From Panopea generosa (Eukaryota; Mollusca; Bivalvia; Adapedonta; Hiatellidae), in the NCBI GenBank assembly GCA_029582155.1, contig CM055902.1, positions 15,946,086-16,010,085 of the forward strand: 64,000 nt of DNA. The letters are read 5' to 3'. The notes beneath the pieces were generated by a model. That model made no database searches. It saw only the letters and a list, made by a program, of their open reading frames with translations, and was not told where the DNA came from. Each line of letters opens with the position of its first letter. Position 1 is the first letter of the stretch. Made by a program: the position numbers and the translations under genes. Positions 36,512-42,160 of the stretch are shown here, piece after piece.

Positions 36512-38545
36512 TAATAACAAAATAAATAGTAATAATTATAATGATAGTAATAATGATTCAAATAAAAAATAATTAATTAATAATGGTTATAATAATATTT
36601 AATAAGAGCCATTAGTTTCTTATTAACGACATGTTATGGAATTTCGGATATGTGCAAAATATTTTGACGTTATACGTCATTCATTTAATGAACAGCAAAT
36701 GTTTAGTCTAAGGTATGAATTTTAATAATGGTGTTGTTTGCATCACTGGGCTTATTTTTGTACTTAAAGTATAGGAATTCTTTTTTATGCTGTTAATGTT
36801 TTTGTTTGTCGTGTAAATAATATATATATATATGTTTGCGGGCTTCGTAGAAGATTGACTTGTTTAAGTGAGTTCTCTCGTAAAATGATACTTTATTAAC
36901 ATTATGACTATGCCTGAGACACGATATTATCTAGCAGAATCGCATACTGGAAGAGCATATTGAACTATTTCATTCAGTAGCGAATAAAACAATTGTATTC
37001 TTTGATTGTGTAGAATTTGCTAAAACTCTGCAGTTGCAGGTATCAAGGTTCTAGGTTCCTTCCTGTTGGCGTCGAATAACCTACAATGTGTTGGCACGCC
37101 CTAAAACCACATTCATTCATTCATTCATTCATTCATTCATTCATTCATTCATTCATTCATTCATTCATTCATTCATTGTGCTTACAGTATGAAAAAGAGA
37201 GATTCTTTTTTAGAAAGAAAAGAATCTTTCTTCCTGCTGGCGTAGAATAACCTACAATGTGTTGGCACGCCGTAAAACCCCATTCATTCATTCATTCATT
37301 CATTCATTCATTCATTCATTCATTCATTCATTCATTCATTCATTCTTCATTCATTCATTCATTCATTCATTCAATCATTCATTCATTCATTCATTCATTC
37401 ATTCATTCATTCATTGTGCTTACAGTTTGAAAAAGAGAAATTCTGTTTCAGAAAGAAAAAACGTCCAAGGTGCTGACATGGGCTATTTTGTTCAATATGT
37501 GTGTGGAAATATACACTGACGATATTATACCGCTTTAAGATTCACATGAAGTTTGCGCTTTGTTTTTTGTTTCAGGATTAGACATACCCAAACACGGCGA
37601 GACAGCCTACCCTGCCGAGGCGTATGGACATGGGTGGGGGGAGAAAGGTGACACGTTAGCTGGTCTCATGAAGACTGCCGTCAAATCAAGTACAGCAGCC
37701 TTGAACAAAGGTAAATATCATTTGATAGGCGTTGTATACAGACCAGGATAGGATATAAACATTAAAGTAAAGTTTCTTGCCAAAAAATATAATAACCTAA
37801 TCATATTTTTTTAAATATTTATATATACATTTTTATAACGAATTATCTTTGAATTTCTGAGGGTCAGATACAACGTAAATGATACGTACATGTTTTTTAT
37901 ATCCGTAAAGTATGTGGCCAGGTTCATTGTATGTTCATTGTAAATTGTAAAAAAAAAATACACATACCCAATTTACACGCACAAGGTCGCCAATAACATA
38001 TTTTTCTTCTTTTAAATTAGCGAATTCAATTTATCACACACCAAGTTTTTTGTTTTTAAGACATATTTGTTAAATTAAGGATCAACGTATTTGTATTTGG
38101 AAGTAGAAGGTTTTTATTGTTGTTGTTTTTAATGTGGTGTATCTCCATTTTTAACACCTTGGGCTGAACATGAGTAGAACCACCGTCCTTTGGCAAATAA
38201 CAGGCAAACTCTCTCACATGCTTGGAGCGAGCGGGACTCGAACCTACGACCTTAGCGGTAAGTGATATTGAGACGATGCCTTAGACAACTGAGCCACGGA
38301 GGTTTATATTACCTGTTTTGTTTCTTAAAAATGTAGAAATTAAATTAACACAGTGTTGAATACGGTTATTTGTCAGTGAAACGACTGGTAGTCTATTTAT
38401 CAATGCAGATATCAAAATAAGCATGTCTGAACCAAAGAAGACCTTCGAGAGCCCAGAGGTCAAAGCGCTCCAGAATAACAACGGCCAGACTAACCTTGGA
38501 TATACACCAACGGAATCAACCCAAAACAACTCAACTCAACTGTAA
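11374..38545 (+). CDS. Amt: Ammonium transporter (AMT family), spliced gene with two alternative first exons
   Basis: Channel-like NH4+/NH3 transporter of the plasma membrane, AMT/MEP/Rh superfamily. The exons join in frame: 1A 11374-11488 or 1B 20229-20346, then 23596-23685, 28496-28723, 29420-29526, 30208-30345, 31085-31318, 33016-33154, 33828-33922, 36156-36282, 37576-37710 and 38409-38545. The protein is 514 residues with 1A and 515 with 1B, the usual family length with 11 helices. The family signature is present from D181 ([13 protein letters not shown]). By alignment from memory with E. coli AmtB, F115 matches the Phe gate F107, W156 matches W148, D181 matches D160, H189 and H352 match the twin histidines H168 and H318, and F242 and S246 match F215 and S219 (isoform A numbering). 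All introns are GT-AG. No key residue is missing, so the protein should be functional. A terminus 1A that belongs to a lost neighbouring copy is the main alternative to the two-isoform reading. Confidence 0.95.
11489..13040. other. AMT intron 1 (5' part), no further exon
   Basis: AT-rich intronic sequence. A 3' fragment of SINE family B (ACCAATAAAATGCCATATATAACC-type tail) lies at about 12623-12675 on the plus strand. Nothing else was recognised. Confidence 0.5.
13041..14236 (+). repeat. Minisatellite, 38-bp unit, about 31 copies
   Basis: The unit contains CCTTCCGGTATTCCACAGGA followed by AACCAGCCATAACCCTAA. Spacing of TTCCGGTG at 13043 and 13081 gives 38 bp. A few units are shortened. Each junction between units reads TAACCCTAACC, which contains the vertebrate/mollusc telomere hexamer CCCTAA. 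The array lies in the long intron between exons 1A and 2. Confidence 0.92.
14257..14512 (+). repeat. Tandem duplication, ~126-bp unit, two copies
   Basis: The second copy repeats the first with few changes, including ACGGTAACATGA, CTTAAAAAATGTACTGT, AATTTGGTTTGAAC and GTGCACAGTGGTTGTGATTT. A diverged third relative lies at 39352-39500. Confidence 0.75.
14382..15422. mobile_element. Cluster of inverted ACACAGTT-ended MITE termini
   Basis: TCACTACACAGTTG at 14382-14395 is the exact complement of CAACTGTGTAGTGA at 14807-14820. The extended end AACTGTGTAGTGAGAC (from 14808) is in turn exactly inverted at GTCTCACTACACAGTT ending about 15421. Either one ~440-bp or one ~615-bp element, or two abutting elements, would fit. 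No transposase is present. Confidence 0.5.
15463..16465 (+). repeat. Minisatellite, 56-bp unit, about 16-18 copies
   Basis: The unit contains TAGTTATAGATTGATAGTTA then GGGATTGCAAGTTATAGATA then GCTAATTATAGAATGC. TTAGGGATT recurs every 56 bp. The last ~120 bp is degenerate. It lies in the intron following AMT exon 1A. Stop codons in all frames exclude coding. Confidence 0.92.
16466..17754. other. AMT intron 1, unassigned; short two-strand open frames near 17361-17683
   Basis: Open frames of about 98 codons (plus, 17361-17657) and 83 codons (minus, 17432-17683) overlap. Neither matches a family I recognise, and neither has splice sites compatible with the transporter exons. They may be a fragment of an unrecognised repeat. 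The rest of the interval is AT-rich without features. Confidence 0.35.
17755..17965 (+). mobile_element. SINE family C, copy 1 (+)
   Basis: The tRNA-like head CCTGTGGTCCAGCGAATGAG is followed by GGTCCGATCCAACGCC (B-box-like), then TGTCCTTGAGCAAGACACTT and a 3' end ...CTCACAATCAAAGTAAAACAAATAAGTT. The same order recurs in the copy starting at 18680. Confidence 0.7.
17966..18679. other. AMT intron 1, no exon seen
   Basis: AT-rich up to about 18230, then mixed composition. No repeat family or exon was recognised. Confidence 0.35.
18680..19215 (+). mobile_element. SINE family C, copy 2 (+), split by a family A insertion
   Basis: The 5' part (18680-18839) carries the head GTGGTCCAGTGGTATAAC and the body AGCAAGACACTTATTCCGCA. 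The 3' part resumes at 19152 and ends ...CACAATCGAAGTAAAATAATTAAGTTT at about 19212. The family A SINE at 18840-19151 sits between, so family A inserted after family C here. Confidence 0.8.
18840..19151 (+). mobile_element. SINE family A, full copy with 12-bp target duplication
   Basis: The tRNA-like head CGATTAGCTCAGTCGTTAGC and the B box GAGTTCGAATTCCC are followed by a central CAGTTACTTGCGGAGATGGG and the 3' end TGTTAGCCCTCGATGGCATA, closing with an (AATC)n tail. GTGATTTGTATA flanks both sides (18828-18839, 19152-19163). The tRNA arms pair too poorly for a functional tRNA. Confidence 0.88.
19216..20228. other. Upstream region of AMT exon 1B
   Basis: This kilobase would hold the isoform B promoter if exon 1B is a true first exon. 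AT-rich; a palindromic stretch TCGAAAATTTTCGA is at about 20112 and a near-palindromic ATCGATTTGATTCGAT follows. CACGTG is at about 20193. No TATA box can be assigned with certainty. Confidence 0.35.
20229..20346 (+). CDS. Amt: AMT exon 1B (alternative first coding exon)
   Basis: Encodes residues 1-39 plus one base. Overlapping Asn-Asn-Ser and Asn-Ser-Thr sequons lie at residues 4-7, and helix 1 ends [15 protein letters not shown], closely matching the end of exon 1A. The donor is GTACGT at 20347, phase 1. T joined to TG of exon 2 gives TTG (Leu), so exon 2 accepts either first exon without changing the residue. Confidence 0.92.
20935..21230 (+). mobile_element. SINE family D (+)
   Basis: The head GGTTCTAGGGTTAGAGCGTC and B box GGGTTCGATGCCC are tRNA-like. 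A core follows with GTCGGCCCGGTGTCAGAATA and TGGGGTATCATACCATG, then GCGGCATGATACTCCAGTG, and the 3' part ACGACGCTAAACGCC. The long conserved core resembles core-SINE architecture. It is in AMT intron 1, 0.6 kb after exon 1B. Confidence 0.7.
21231..23276. other. AMT intron 1, no exon seen
   Basis: Mostly AT-rich unique sequence. A C-rich run lies near 22915-22940. A 3' fragment of SINE family C (TTTCACAATCGGCGTAAATATATAAGTTT-like) is at about 23128-23155. Confidence 0.4.
23277..23405 (-). mobile_element. tRNA-derived SINE head (-)
   Basis: Read on the minus strand, GCGGAGCCGTGGTGTAGAGG and GTGGGTTCGAGTCAGGC have the spacing of polymerase III A and B boxes. It lies about 190 bp before AMT exon 2. 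A homopolymer C run follows on the plus strand. Confidence 0.6.
23596..23685 (+). CDS. Amt: AMT exon 2
   Basis: Encodes residues 39-68 and starts with the conserved [18 protein letters not shown] motif, ending at NALDS. This is the end of helix 1, the turn and the start of helix 2. The acceptor TTTGTTTCAG and donor GTGAGT are strong. It enters in phase 1 and leaves in phase 1. Confidence 0.96.
23686..25500. other. AMT intron 2 (5' part), no exon seen
   Basis: AT-rich intronic sequence; a (CTCTG)n pentanucleotide microsatellite occupies about 25080-25110. No further exon or transposon was recognised. Confidence 0.45.
25501..25923 (+). mobile_element. CATT-tailed retroposon-like element, family F
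   Basis: A body with GCAGGTATCAAGATTCTAGG and GTGTTTGGTGCGCTGTAAA leads into a long (CATT)n/(CATC)n/(CACT)n tail at 25749-25921. The same 3' end precedes CATT runs at 37040 and 37220. A fragment of the same 5' body (TTAATTATCAACC region) is at about 42174-42265. Confidence 0.55.
26050..26225 (-). mobile_element. SINE family B, copy (-)
   Basis: The minus strand reads a decayed B-family head (AGGTCCTCAGTGGCAGATTG) and B box (GCGGGTTCAAGCCAAG), with the family 3' end TCACCAATAAAACTGGATAA at the low-coordinate side. It lies in AMT intron 2. Confidence 0.65.
26226..27007. other. AMT intron 2, no exon accepted
   Basis: The 26440-26715 stretch is more GC-rich and has an acceptor-like CTCTCTCCGCAG at about 26653-26664, but no exon compatible with the transporter follows it. 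Confidence 0.4.
27008..27497. mobile_element. 490-bp element with ~80-bp terminal inverted repeats
   Basis: The left end AGCAACACATCCACGTTT (27008) is inverted at AAACGTGGATGTGTTGCT (ending 27497). The inversion continues inward through GAGCACATTTCCCATAC on the left and GTATGGGAAATGTGCTC on the right. No transposase is encoded. Superfamily unknown. Confidence 0.75.
27930..28295. mobile_element. MITE with perfect 31-bp TIRs and TA flanks
   Basis: The left TIR (27930-27960) starts TGGTGGCTGATTTCTGCC and is the exact complement of 28265-28295. TA lies outside both ends. The interior is CG-rich with GTCGTGTTTTCGTGT-like motifs on both strands. Open frames inside it are byproducts of this composition. 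A shorter relative is at 38690-38913. It lies in AMT intron 2, 200 bp before exon 3. Confidence 0.88.
28349..28385 (+). repeat. (GT)n followed by a 22-base G run
   Basis: A short GT repeat runs into uninterrupted G at 28364-28385. This is about 110 bp upstream of AMT exon 3 and could form a G-quadruplex in the nascent transcript. Run length may be affected by sequencing error. Confidence 0.85.
28496..28723 (+). CDS. Amt: AMT exon 3
   Basis: Encodes residues 69-144: helix 2 ([15 protein letters not shown]), the NAFIGY segment, a loop, then helix 3 with [18 protein letters not shown] and the AER motif. F111 and F115 align with AmtB F103 and F107 of the outer Phe gate. Acceptor TTATTTCAG, donor GTAAGC. 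Phases 1 and 1. Confidence 0.96.
28796..29240 (-). pseudogene. Tc1-like transposon fragment (3' end), decayed
   Basis: The minus strand carries the end of a Tc1-like transposase with frameshifts: QIDTINDLQ and downstream remnants that align with the better copy at 34053-34940 ([16 protein letters not shown]). The sequence then matches the other copy through its 3' untranslated part to an end with GACCCAAAATGAAAACTTT near 28807. Only the last third of the element is left. It is in AMT intron 3, antisense to the gene. Confidence 0.7.
29270..29352. repeat. Small hairpin
   Basis: TATCGAGGGGTAAA at about 29270 is exactly complementary to TTTACCCCTCGATA ending about 29352. It lies 70 bp upstream of AMT exon 4 and may be a remnant of a MITE terminus. 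Confidence 0.6.
29420..29526 (+). CDS. Amt: AMT exon 4
   Basis: Encodes residues 145-180: helix 4 ([12 protein letters not shown]) and the loop to the signature. W156 aligns with AmtB W148 near the external ammonium site. Acceptor TGTTCTAG, strong donor GTAAGT. It enters in phase 1 and leaves in phase 0, immediately before the signature Asp. Confidence 0.95.
29580..29783. mobile_element. pogo/Tigger-like MITE with TA target duplication
   Basis: The ends CAGTAGAACCCCG (from 29580) and ...CGAAGTTCTACTG (to 29783) are inverted, and TA flanks both sides (29578-29579, 29784-29785). GTTCGAGTTA-type motifs recur internally in both directions. CAGT-starting termini with TA duplication are characteristic of pogo-related elements. 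It starts 53 bp after exon 4. Confidence 0.82.
29945..30165 (+). mobile_element. SINE family A, copy (+), diverged
   Basis: It begins CGCCAGGCCCGGTTAGATTA like the full copy at 18840, has the B box GAGTTCGAATTCCC and the central GGTTACTTGAGGAGATTGG, and breaks off near GAGTGGTTTGTAAC without the AATC tail. It lies directly before AMT exon 5. Confidence 0.78.
30208..30345 (+). CDS. Amt: AMT exon 5
   Basis: Encodes residues 181-226 and begins with the family signature D181-F-A-G-S-G-V-V-H189, continuing through helix 5 to GPRIGRF and ending IRGHSIP. The segment DFAGSG through GPR fits the published AMT signature pattern. Acceptor TCTTCTTCAG is good; the donor GTAATT at 30346 is weak but in phase 0, and the joined HSIP-LASLGG is the expected family sequence. 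Confidence 0.95.
30346..31084. other. AMT intron 5
   Basis: 739 bp of AT-rich intron. No mobile element could be assigned. Confidence 0.6.
31085..31318 (+). CDS. Amt: AMT exon 6
   Basis: Encodes residues 227-304: helix 6 [20 protein letters not shown], a loop, helix 7 [20 protein letters not shown] and the start of helix 8 [12 protein letters not shown]242 and S246 align with AmtB F215 and S219. It is exactly 78 codons, phase 0 on both sides, donor GTAAGA. Confidence 0.95.
31319..31609. other. AMT intron 6 (5' part)
   Basis: No feature seen before the SINE. Confidence 0.5.
31610..31810 (-). mobile_element. SINE family B, copy (-)
   Basis: Minus strand: head CCCGTGGCCGAGTGGTCTAA, then the central AGTTACTTGCGGAAGGACGG, then GTGGTTCTACTCAG and a 3' end near AAACTGGGTATACCATATA. 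It lies in AMT intron 6. Confidence 0.78.
32150..32422 (-). mobile_element. SINE family A, copy (-)
   Basis: Minus strand: head GCCGGGCTCAATTAGCTCAG, B box GAATTCGATTCCCC, central CAGTTACTTGCGGAGATAGG, then CTCGAGTACCAGTTAACC and the 3' end CTCGATGACATAAAAATGGC. The order matches the full copy at 18840. Confidence 0.82.
32423..32895. other. AMT intron 6, no feature
   Basis: AT-rich intron sequence, with nothing recognised. Confidence 0.45.
32896..32995 (-). mobile_element. SINE head (-), decayed
   Basis: Minus strand: GACCGAGTGGTCTATGGGAC followed by GGTTACGGGTTCGAGTCC, a tRNA-like A box and B box. It sits just upstream of AMT exon 7. Confidence 0.55.
33016..33154 (+). CDS. Amt: AMT exon 7
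   Basis: Encodes residues 305-350: [19 protein letters not shown] and [16 protein letters not shown], covering the end of helix 8 and helix 9, and ending DATA. Acceptor TTCCAG. The donor GTTTGT at 33155 is non-canonical beyond GT, but the phase-1 join to exon 8 gives the expected VHFGGG. Confidence 0.93.
33155..33827. other. AMT intron 7
   Basis: A poly-A run at about 33427-33438. The segment 33690-33805 has TCGA-rich motifs suggestive of a decayed TA-type MITE, but no clear termini. Confidence 0.4.
33828..33922 (+). CDS. Amt: AMT exon 8
   Basis: Encodes residues 351-382: [18 protein letters not shown], helix 10. H352 is the second pore histidine (AmtB H318). It ends NWNLKSAY. The GTACGTAC junction offers two donors; the one at 33923 keeps phase 0 with exon 9. 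Confidence 0.95.
34053..34940 (-). pseudogene. Tc1-like transposase, degraded copy
   Basis: Read on the minus strand from about 34933, remnants of a Tc1-like transposase follow in the correct order across several frames: an N-terminal helix-turn-helix start ([17 protein letters not shown]), a [20 protein letters not shown] segment, [24 protein letters not shown] and C-terminal [16 protein letters not shown]. In-frame stops, frameshifts and loss of the central catalytic block leave it dead. The 3' end carries GACCCATAATGAAAACTTT near 34061; no matching 5' terminus was found. It lies in AMT intron 8, antisense to the gene. Compare the fragment at 28796-29240. Confidence 0.82.
35121..35472 (+). 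repeat. Minisatellite, 58-bp unit, six copies
   Basis: Units start TGCATGTTGATTATCCGCAA at 35121, 35179, 35237, 35295, 35353 and 35411, with a broken seventh. Each has AACATGCATGTT, which is palindromic, and most have CACGTGAC or CACGTGTC, an E-box core. It lies in AMT intron 8. Confidence 0.92.
35537..35815 (+). mobile_element. SINE family B, copy (+), with internal expansion
   Basis: The head GGGGTCCTCTGTGGTCAAGA is followed by a longer head region than usual with a second tRNA-like GAGGTCGTGAGTTTAAGCC, then the family body AAGTTACTTGTTGAAAGAC, AGTAGTTCTGCTAG and 3' end AAAACTAGATATGCC. It may be a recombinant of two SINEs. Confidence 0.65.
35913..36089. mobile_element. MITE, CAGTCAAACC family, copy 2
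   Basis: CAGTCAAATCTGCCTTAAGC at the left and GGTTTGGCTG at the right are inverted, with TA on both sides (35911-35912, 36090-36091). Internal TTAAGACAAGTGGCTGCTTAA is shared with copies at 4399 and 47637. It ends 66 bp before AMT exon 9. Confidence 0.8.
36156..36282 (+). CDS. Amt: AMT exon 9
   Basis: Encodes residues 383-424: [20 protein letters not shown] and [16 protein letters not shown], helix 11 and the start of the cytosolic tail, ending SFDYEMK. Acceptor TTTATAACAG, donor GTAACA. Phase 0 in, phase 1 out. Confidence 0.95.
36283..37030. other. AMT intron 9 with an (ATA)n run
   Basis: An (ATA)n microsatellite occupies about 36466-36512. The rest is AT-rich without features. Confidence 0.6.
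37031..37470 (+). mobile_element. Tandem pair of CATT-tailed elements, family F
   Basis: Two copies of CCTACAATGTGTTGGCACGC followed by (CATT)n tails (about 37112-37178 and 37283-37416), each followed by TTGTGCTTACAGT(A/T)TGAAAAAGAG. The duplication of body, tail and flank together points to unequal exchange rather than two insertions. Confidence 0.7.
37576..37710 (+). CDS. Amt: AMT exon 10
   Basis: Encodes residues 425-469, the C-terminal regulatory tail: [20 protein letters not shown]. It matches the conserved D-x-x-x-H-G-x-x-A-Y motif of AMT tails that contact the neighbouring subunit. P429 occupies the place of the phosphorylatable Thr of plant AMT1. Acceptor TTGTTTCAG, donor GTAAAT. Confidence 0.95.
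37711..38165. other. AMT intron 10 (5' part)
   Basis: AT-rich; nothing recognised. Confidence 0.5.
38166..38310 (-). mobile_element. SINE family B, copy (-)
   Basis: Minus strand: CCTCCGTGGCTCAGTTGTCT head, GTAGGTTCGAGTCCCGC B box, GTTATTTGCCAAAGGACGG central motif and GTGGTTCTACTCA. It lies in AMT intron 10. Confidence 0.78.
38409..38545 (+). CDS. Amt: AMT exon 11 (last coding exon)
   Basis: Encodes residues 470-514 and TAA at 38543-38545. The tail is polar and low-complexity, rich in Asn, Gln and Thr, with no family motif, so this is the least certain exon. It is supported by the CAATGCAG acceptor, phase match with exon 10 and an open frame to a stop. Confidence 0.82.
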
Positions 38546-39170
38546 CCATGAGTGCCAATGGAGCCGACTGCCAAATAATTCTACTCAACTTTGACAAGAA
38601 TAATGCGTACTAATGCAATTATTTGACTCATCACTTAAATACTTAAAAATGTTTTTTTTTTTTAAATCCTGCGGGAATGCTCATACCTATGTTCGTTGAT
38701 TTTTGCCATGTTGTGCTTTGGTTTTGGCCAAGCGCCGACATGACGACACGAAAACATGACAGAACGACAAAACGACGGATTTCACGCGACAACACGGCGG
38801 CGTGCTGTCGTTTTGGCGCGTTGCGAGTTTTCGTTCCGGCACCCTATACTGTCGTTCCGTCGTGTCTGTACCCCGCCGAAACAACAACACGACATGGCAG
38901 AAATCAGCCATCATACCAGTTGATTTATGAAGTTCGTAAATACAGGTGCATCTTTTATCAATAAATGCTGTTTAAATCCCCACCTGGCCAAAGTTTCGGT
39001 GATGATTGGTCTTGAACTTTGTTTTACGTCCACGAGTCTCCTATCTCTGAATATGTGGGAAGGTAGTTAGAGAGTTGCTTACATAAGGTGTGTCCAGTAG
39101 TGCTTAACAGCCCCGTTGATCACAAGAATGATAATTAAGTACACTGTCCGTCGTCAAATAAATAAACTGA
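38546..39170 (+). promoter_or_regulatory. AMT 3' untranslated region and possible polyadenylation signals
   Basis: AATAAA occurs at 38960-38965 and again near 39158. The first lies just after a MITE (38690-38913). Which one is used cannot be told from sequence. Confidence 0.4.
38690..38913. mobile_element. MITE related to 27930-28295, shorter copy
   Basis: The left end TGTTCGTTGATTTTTGCC and right end GGCAGAAATCAGCCATCA are inverted, with TA at 38688-38689 and 38914-38915. The GACACGAAAAC-rich interior matches the larger copy. TIRs have decayed compared with 27930. Confidence 0.8.
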
Positions 39171-39351
39171 TAAACTGTTTAAAAAGGCGAAAAATCCCAT
39201 TGTAAACACAATTATAACTGCCAATTTTTACGACAAATAAGTATTTTAAATATTAACAAATATGTGTGATGTTTAGACTATTCAATTTTTTACTGTAAAC
39301 TAACATATATCAGGATATGTTATACAGACTCCATTCACTGCAAGTCTCCAT

Positions 39352-39505
39352 TACACAGTTGCTCCCCCTTCTTTGACGGTGACCTGATTATTGCGCTCGA
39401 AAAGAGTCCTATGTAATTCAGTTCGAAATATTTTCAAAATGGTTCATATAGATTGTGAGTTAATGCTCAGCTGCAAACGCTGGCATAGCATATTGTCCGG
39501 CAGAT
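39352..39505 (+). repeat. Dispersed copy of the 14257-14512 repeat
   Basis: ATTACACAGTTGCTCCCCC, then ACGGTGACCTGATT, TATGTAATTCAGTTCGAAAT and ATTTTCAAAATGG follow in the same order as in the 126-bp unit at 14257. Confidence 0.6.
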
Positions 39506-40087
39506 AATCCGGGTATTTTCACTGAACCTTGCATAAGAGTGTATAGTATTTTTTTTTTGCCAAAAAGGTAGTCTATGTATAGTTTTTTGATTTAACGTCG
39601 GATGACATTTTGTCATCATTGCGCATTTTGAAATAAACAAGATGGTGCCCAAAATGGCCGCCAATTTGCTCGAAATGCAATATTTGGATGAGAATTGCTA
39701 TAAGATATGATATTATTTATACTAAAGGACAGTTTTTTATGTTTTTGATGTTAAAATGACAAACTGTGACCATGATATTTTGTCATAATTTGATGGTGAT
39801 TTTAGTAATAAAGTATTCAAAGTTATGCATCGCCTACCAACTTTAGTGATAATTGAAGCCTCATATCTTTAAGACTATACCTTTTCAGATACCACAATAC
39901 CTTACCACGTTATTGCAACCAGACAGCCTATGGTCGTTATATTTATATCTCAGTTCCTTAACATGTGACCCCCTTGGCACAGATTTATGAAGGGTTTCCT
40001 GAAGATAATGATGAAGTTAAAGTACAAATACCAGGGGAAGGGGGGGGGGGGGGGGATTGGGGTTGCTTGGCTGAAAACGATGGGTAG
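39506..40087. other. Intergenic, no gene seen
   Basis: AT-rich, with a 16-base G run at 40040-40055. Confidence 0.4.
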
Positions 40088-40369
40088 GCACAGTTGTAAA
40101 CGATCCGGTGCATGCTCCCCCGAAACCTTTTTTTTTTAGCTAGGCTGCCGTATGTGCGTTTAGGCGTATATTTCTTATGTTTTTACGTGGCCCGTTTATC
40201 CTTAATATTAGCCTTACATTGAATTCACTGTTTTATATTCAAATTAACTGATAAAATAATGTTAAATATCTGGATCATAATCAATGATGTTTTTGTTACG
40301 ACTTTATAGTTAACTGAAAAAAAGTTTCGGGGGAGCATGAATAGGATCCCTTACAACTGTTCCAAAAAT
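40088..40369. repeat. Inverted repeat, ~50-bp arms
   Basis: CATGCTCCCCCGAAACCTTT (about 40111) is inverted at AAAGTTTCGGGGGAGCATG (about 40322), and the pairing extends outward through ACAGTTGTAA and TTACAACTGT. Possibly a MITE or the inner part of a larger element. Confidence 0.55.
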
Positions 40370-41904
40370 GTAATACAAAATTGATCCCTTGAGTATTATT
40401 ACATTTTTGGCATTTTTATTTTTTCAATTTCTCAGAATAAAAAGTGTAGGCACGTGCCTACAGTGCCTATAGGGAGCCACACCACTGAATACATCAGTAT
40501 CAATTGAAATTGCTGTTATACCTCTGTTTAGTTTATGTGCTATGATCACTTAAGCGAGGATATTGTCTGTGTATGTCTTTCATGGAACTATTTCTGTTAC
40601 TGTTAAATTATTTTCTGAGCTTGAATTGGCATAATTAGGTTAAGTTGGTGAATCCTGCATGCTTGTGTTTTCTCTACTAGAGCATGTGATACATTTTATG
40701 CTGAATGGCTAATATCCGTCTAAAACTAGGTAAACATCGTAGTTGCTATGTATAAGACCTTAAAGTTCTCAAAATAATCTTTCCAAGTACCATCTATTGG
40801 CCATTACAGAACAACAGACTTGTCTATGAATATACTTAGTTGTCTGTTAGTGTATTTGAGTTATGTCGCACCAATACTTCTTTCTGCAATTATGTCGTTG
40901 ATTTCGCGATTCTGAGATCTTAACAGATACATGAATGTGTGGGCATTTGAGGACTTTTTAAAGAAGTACTTAGGGAGGTCGCGACACCGTATAAATATAT
41001 ACAAGCATAGTTCAGAGTAACACTGTTGTCCTACTTAGTCACCCAGTAAAATCGATCAGATTTTTCAAAATATAAAATTCAATTTCTCATGACCGTCTGT
41101 AGATGTTGACTTACTTCCCCAGCCAATGATTCGTTTCAGAAACGAGAAAATAGACCAACTGCTAAGCCGGTTATAAGTTACATGGAATTTTCTACTTGCT
41201 ACACAACTCCAACCAATTCATGAAATTTATGATTTTCATATACTGTTTGATATACGTAATTTGTTATATATAACCCATAAACACATATGCCTACACATAT
41301 ATACACATATACACACATATGTATACACCTATATTTGGTTTCACAACAGTATAATGCACATACTTTTTTTAATTTTTTAATTTTTCAAATATATTTTTCG
41401 GATTTAATAAATAAAAACGACAATAACGCTGTTTTATCTAATCGATAAAACAGAGTGTCGTGGATGTTATTGTACTTATTTGAAGGCAACAGACGATTGT
41501 GCAAAATAATTGTTTGATATGTCACAAGCTTTCCTTTACCTGAAAGTCAAAAGAAAATATCATTATATTATATTGCAACTGATAAATTTAATCATTTTCC
41601 ATAATATATGTGTGTCTATTCAAGATATGTTCACTTTTTGACAATGTGTTGCTGTAAACTTACATAATTATACTAATTTATATCATATACTAGTAATTAT
41701 TGTTCTTTTATATATTTTATTTTACACTTTTAAATTGTCTAATAATATTGAAAACATGGATATATTATATACTAACATGTGAACATAAGGTGTAATACAA
41801 ATGTTTAAAACTTTTATTTCTTGTTGAATTGTAGAATTGTTAATTCCAAATTTAATATTCGTGTGATTCCCGGTAAGAATAGAAACATTGTCGAATTTGG
41901 CAAA
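40370..41904. other. Intergenic, no gene seen
   Basis: AT-rich. GTAGGCACGTGCCTACAGTG near 40446 has a diverged relative near 42684, suggesting a dispersed element. Nothing else was recognised. Confidence 0.4.
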
Positions 41905-42160
41905 ATGGTAGGGTAAGCGGGGTGGCAGTGCAGTGGATAAAATACTGGCCGCTCACGCTAGACGTTGCGGGTTAGTTTCCAAGCTCGACCCTGTGGGTTT
42001 TAAATACAGAGCACTCGGTACTGTGGTCTCTAAATACAGAACACTCGGTACTTGGCTTCTAAATACCGAACACTCGGTACTGTATCTATCCAGGAAGCGG
42101 TCTCGAATAAACGGTTCGTATAAACCATGGGCTCACATCGCAATTAGGCAAAAATAAATT
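41905..42160 (+). mobile_element. tRNA-derived SINE, family E (+)
   Basis: A tRNA-like head GGGTGGCAGTGCAGTGGATA is followed by a body holding three copies of AATAC(A/C)GA(A/G)CACTCGGTACT, a ~28-bp internal tandem repeat. The end is GCAAAAATAAAT. Confidence 0.55.
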
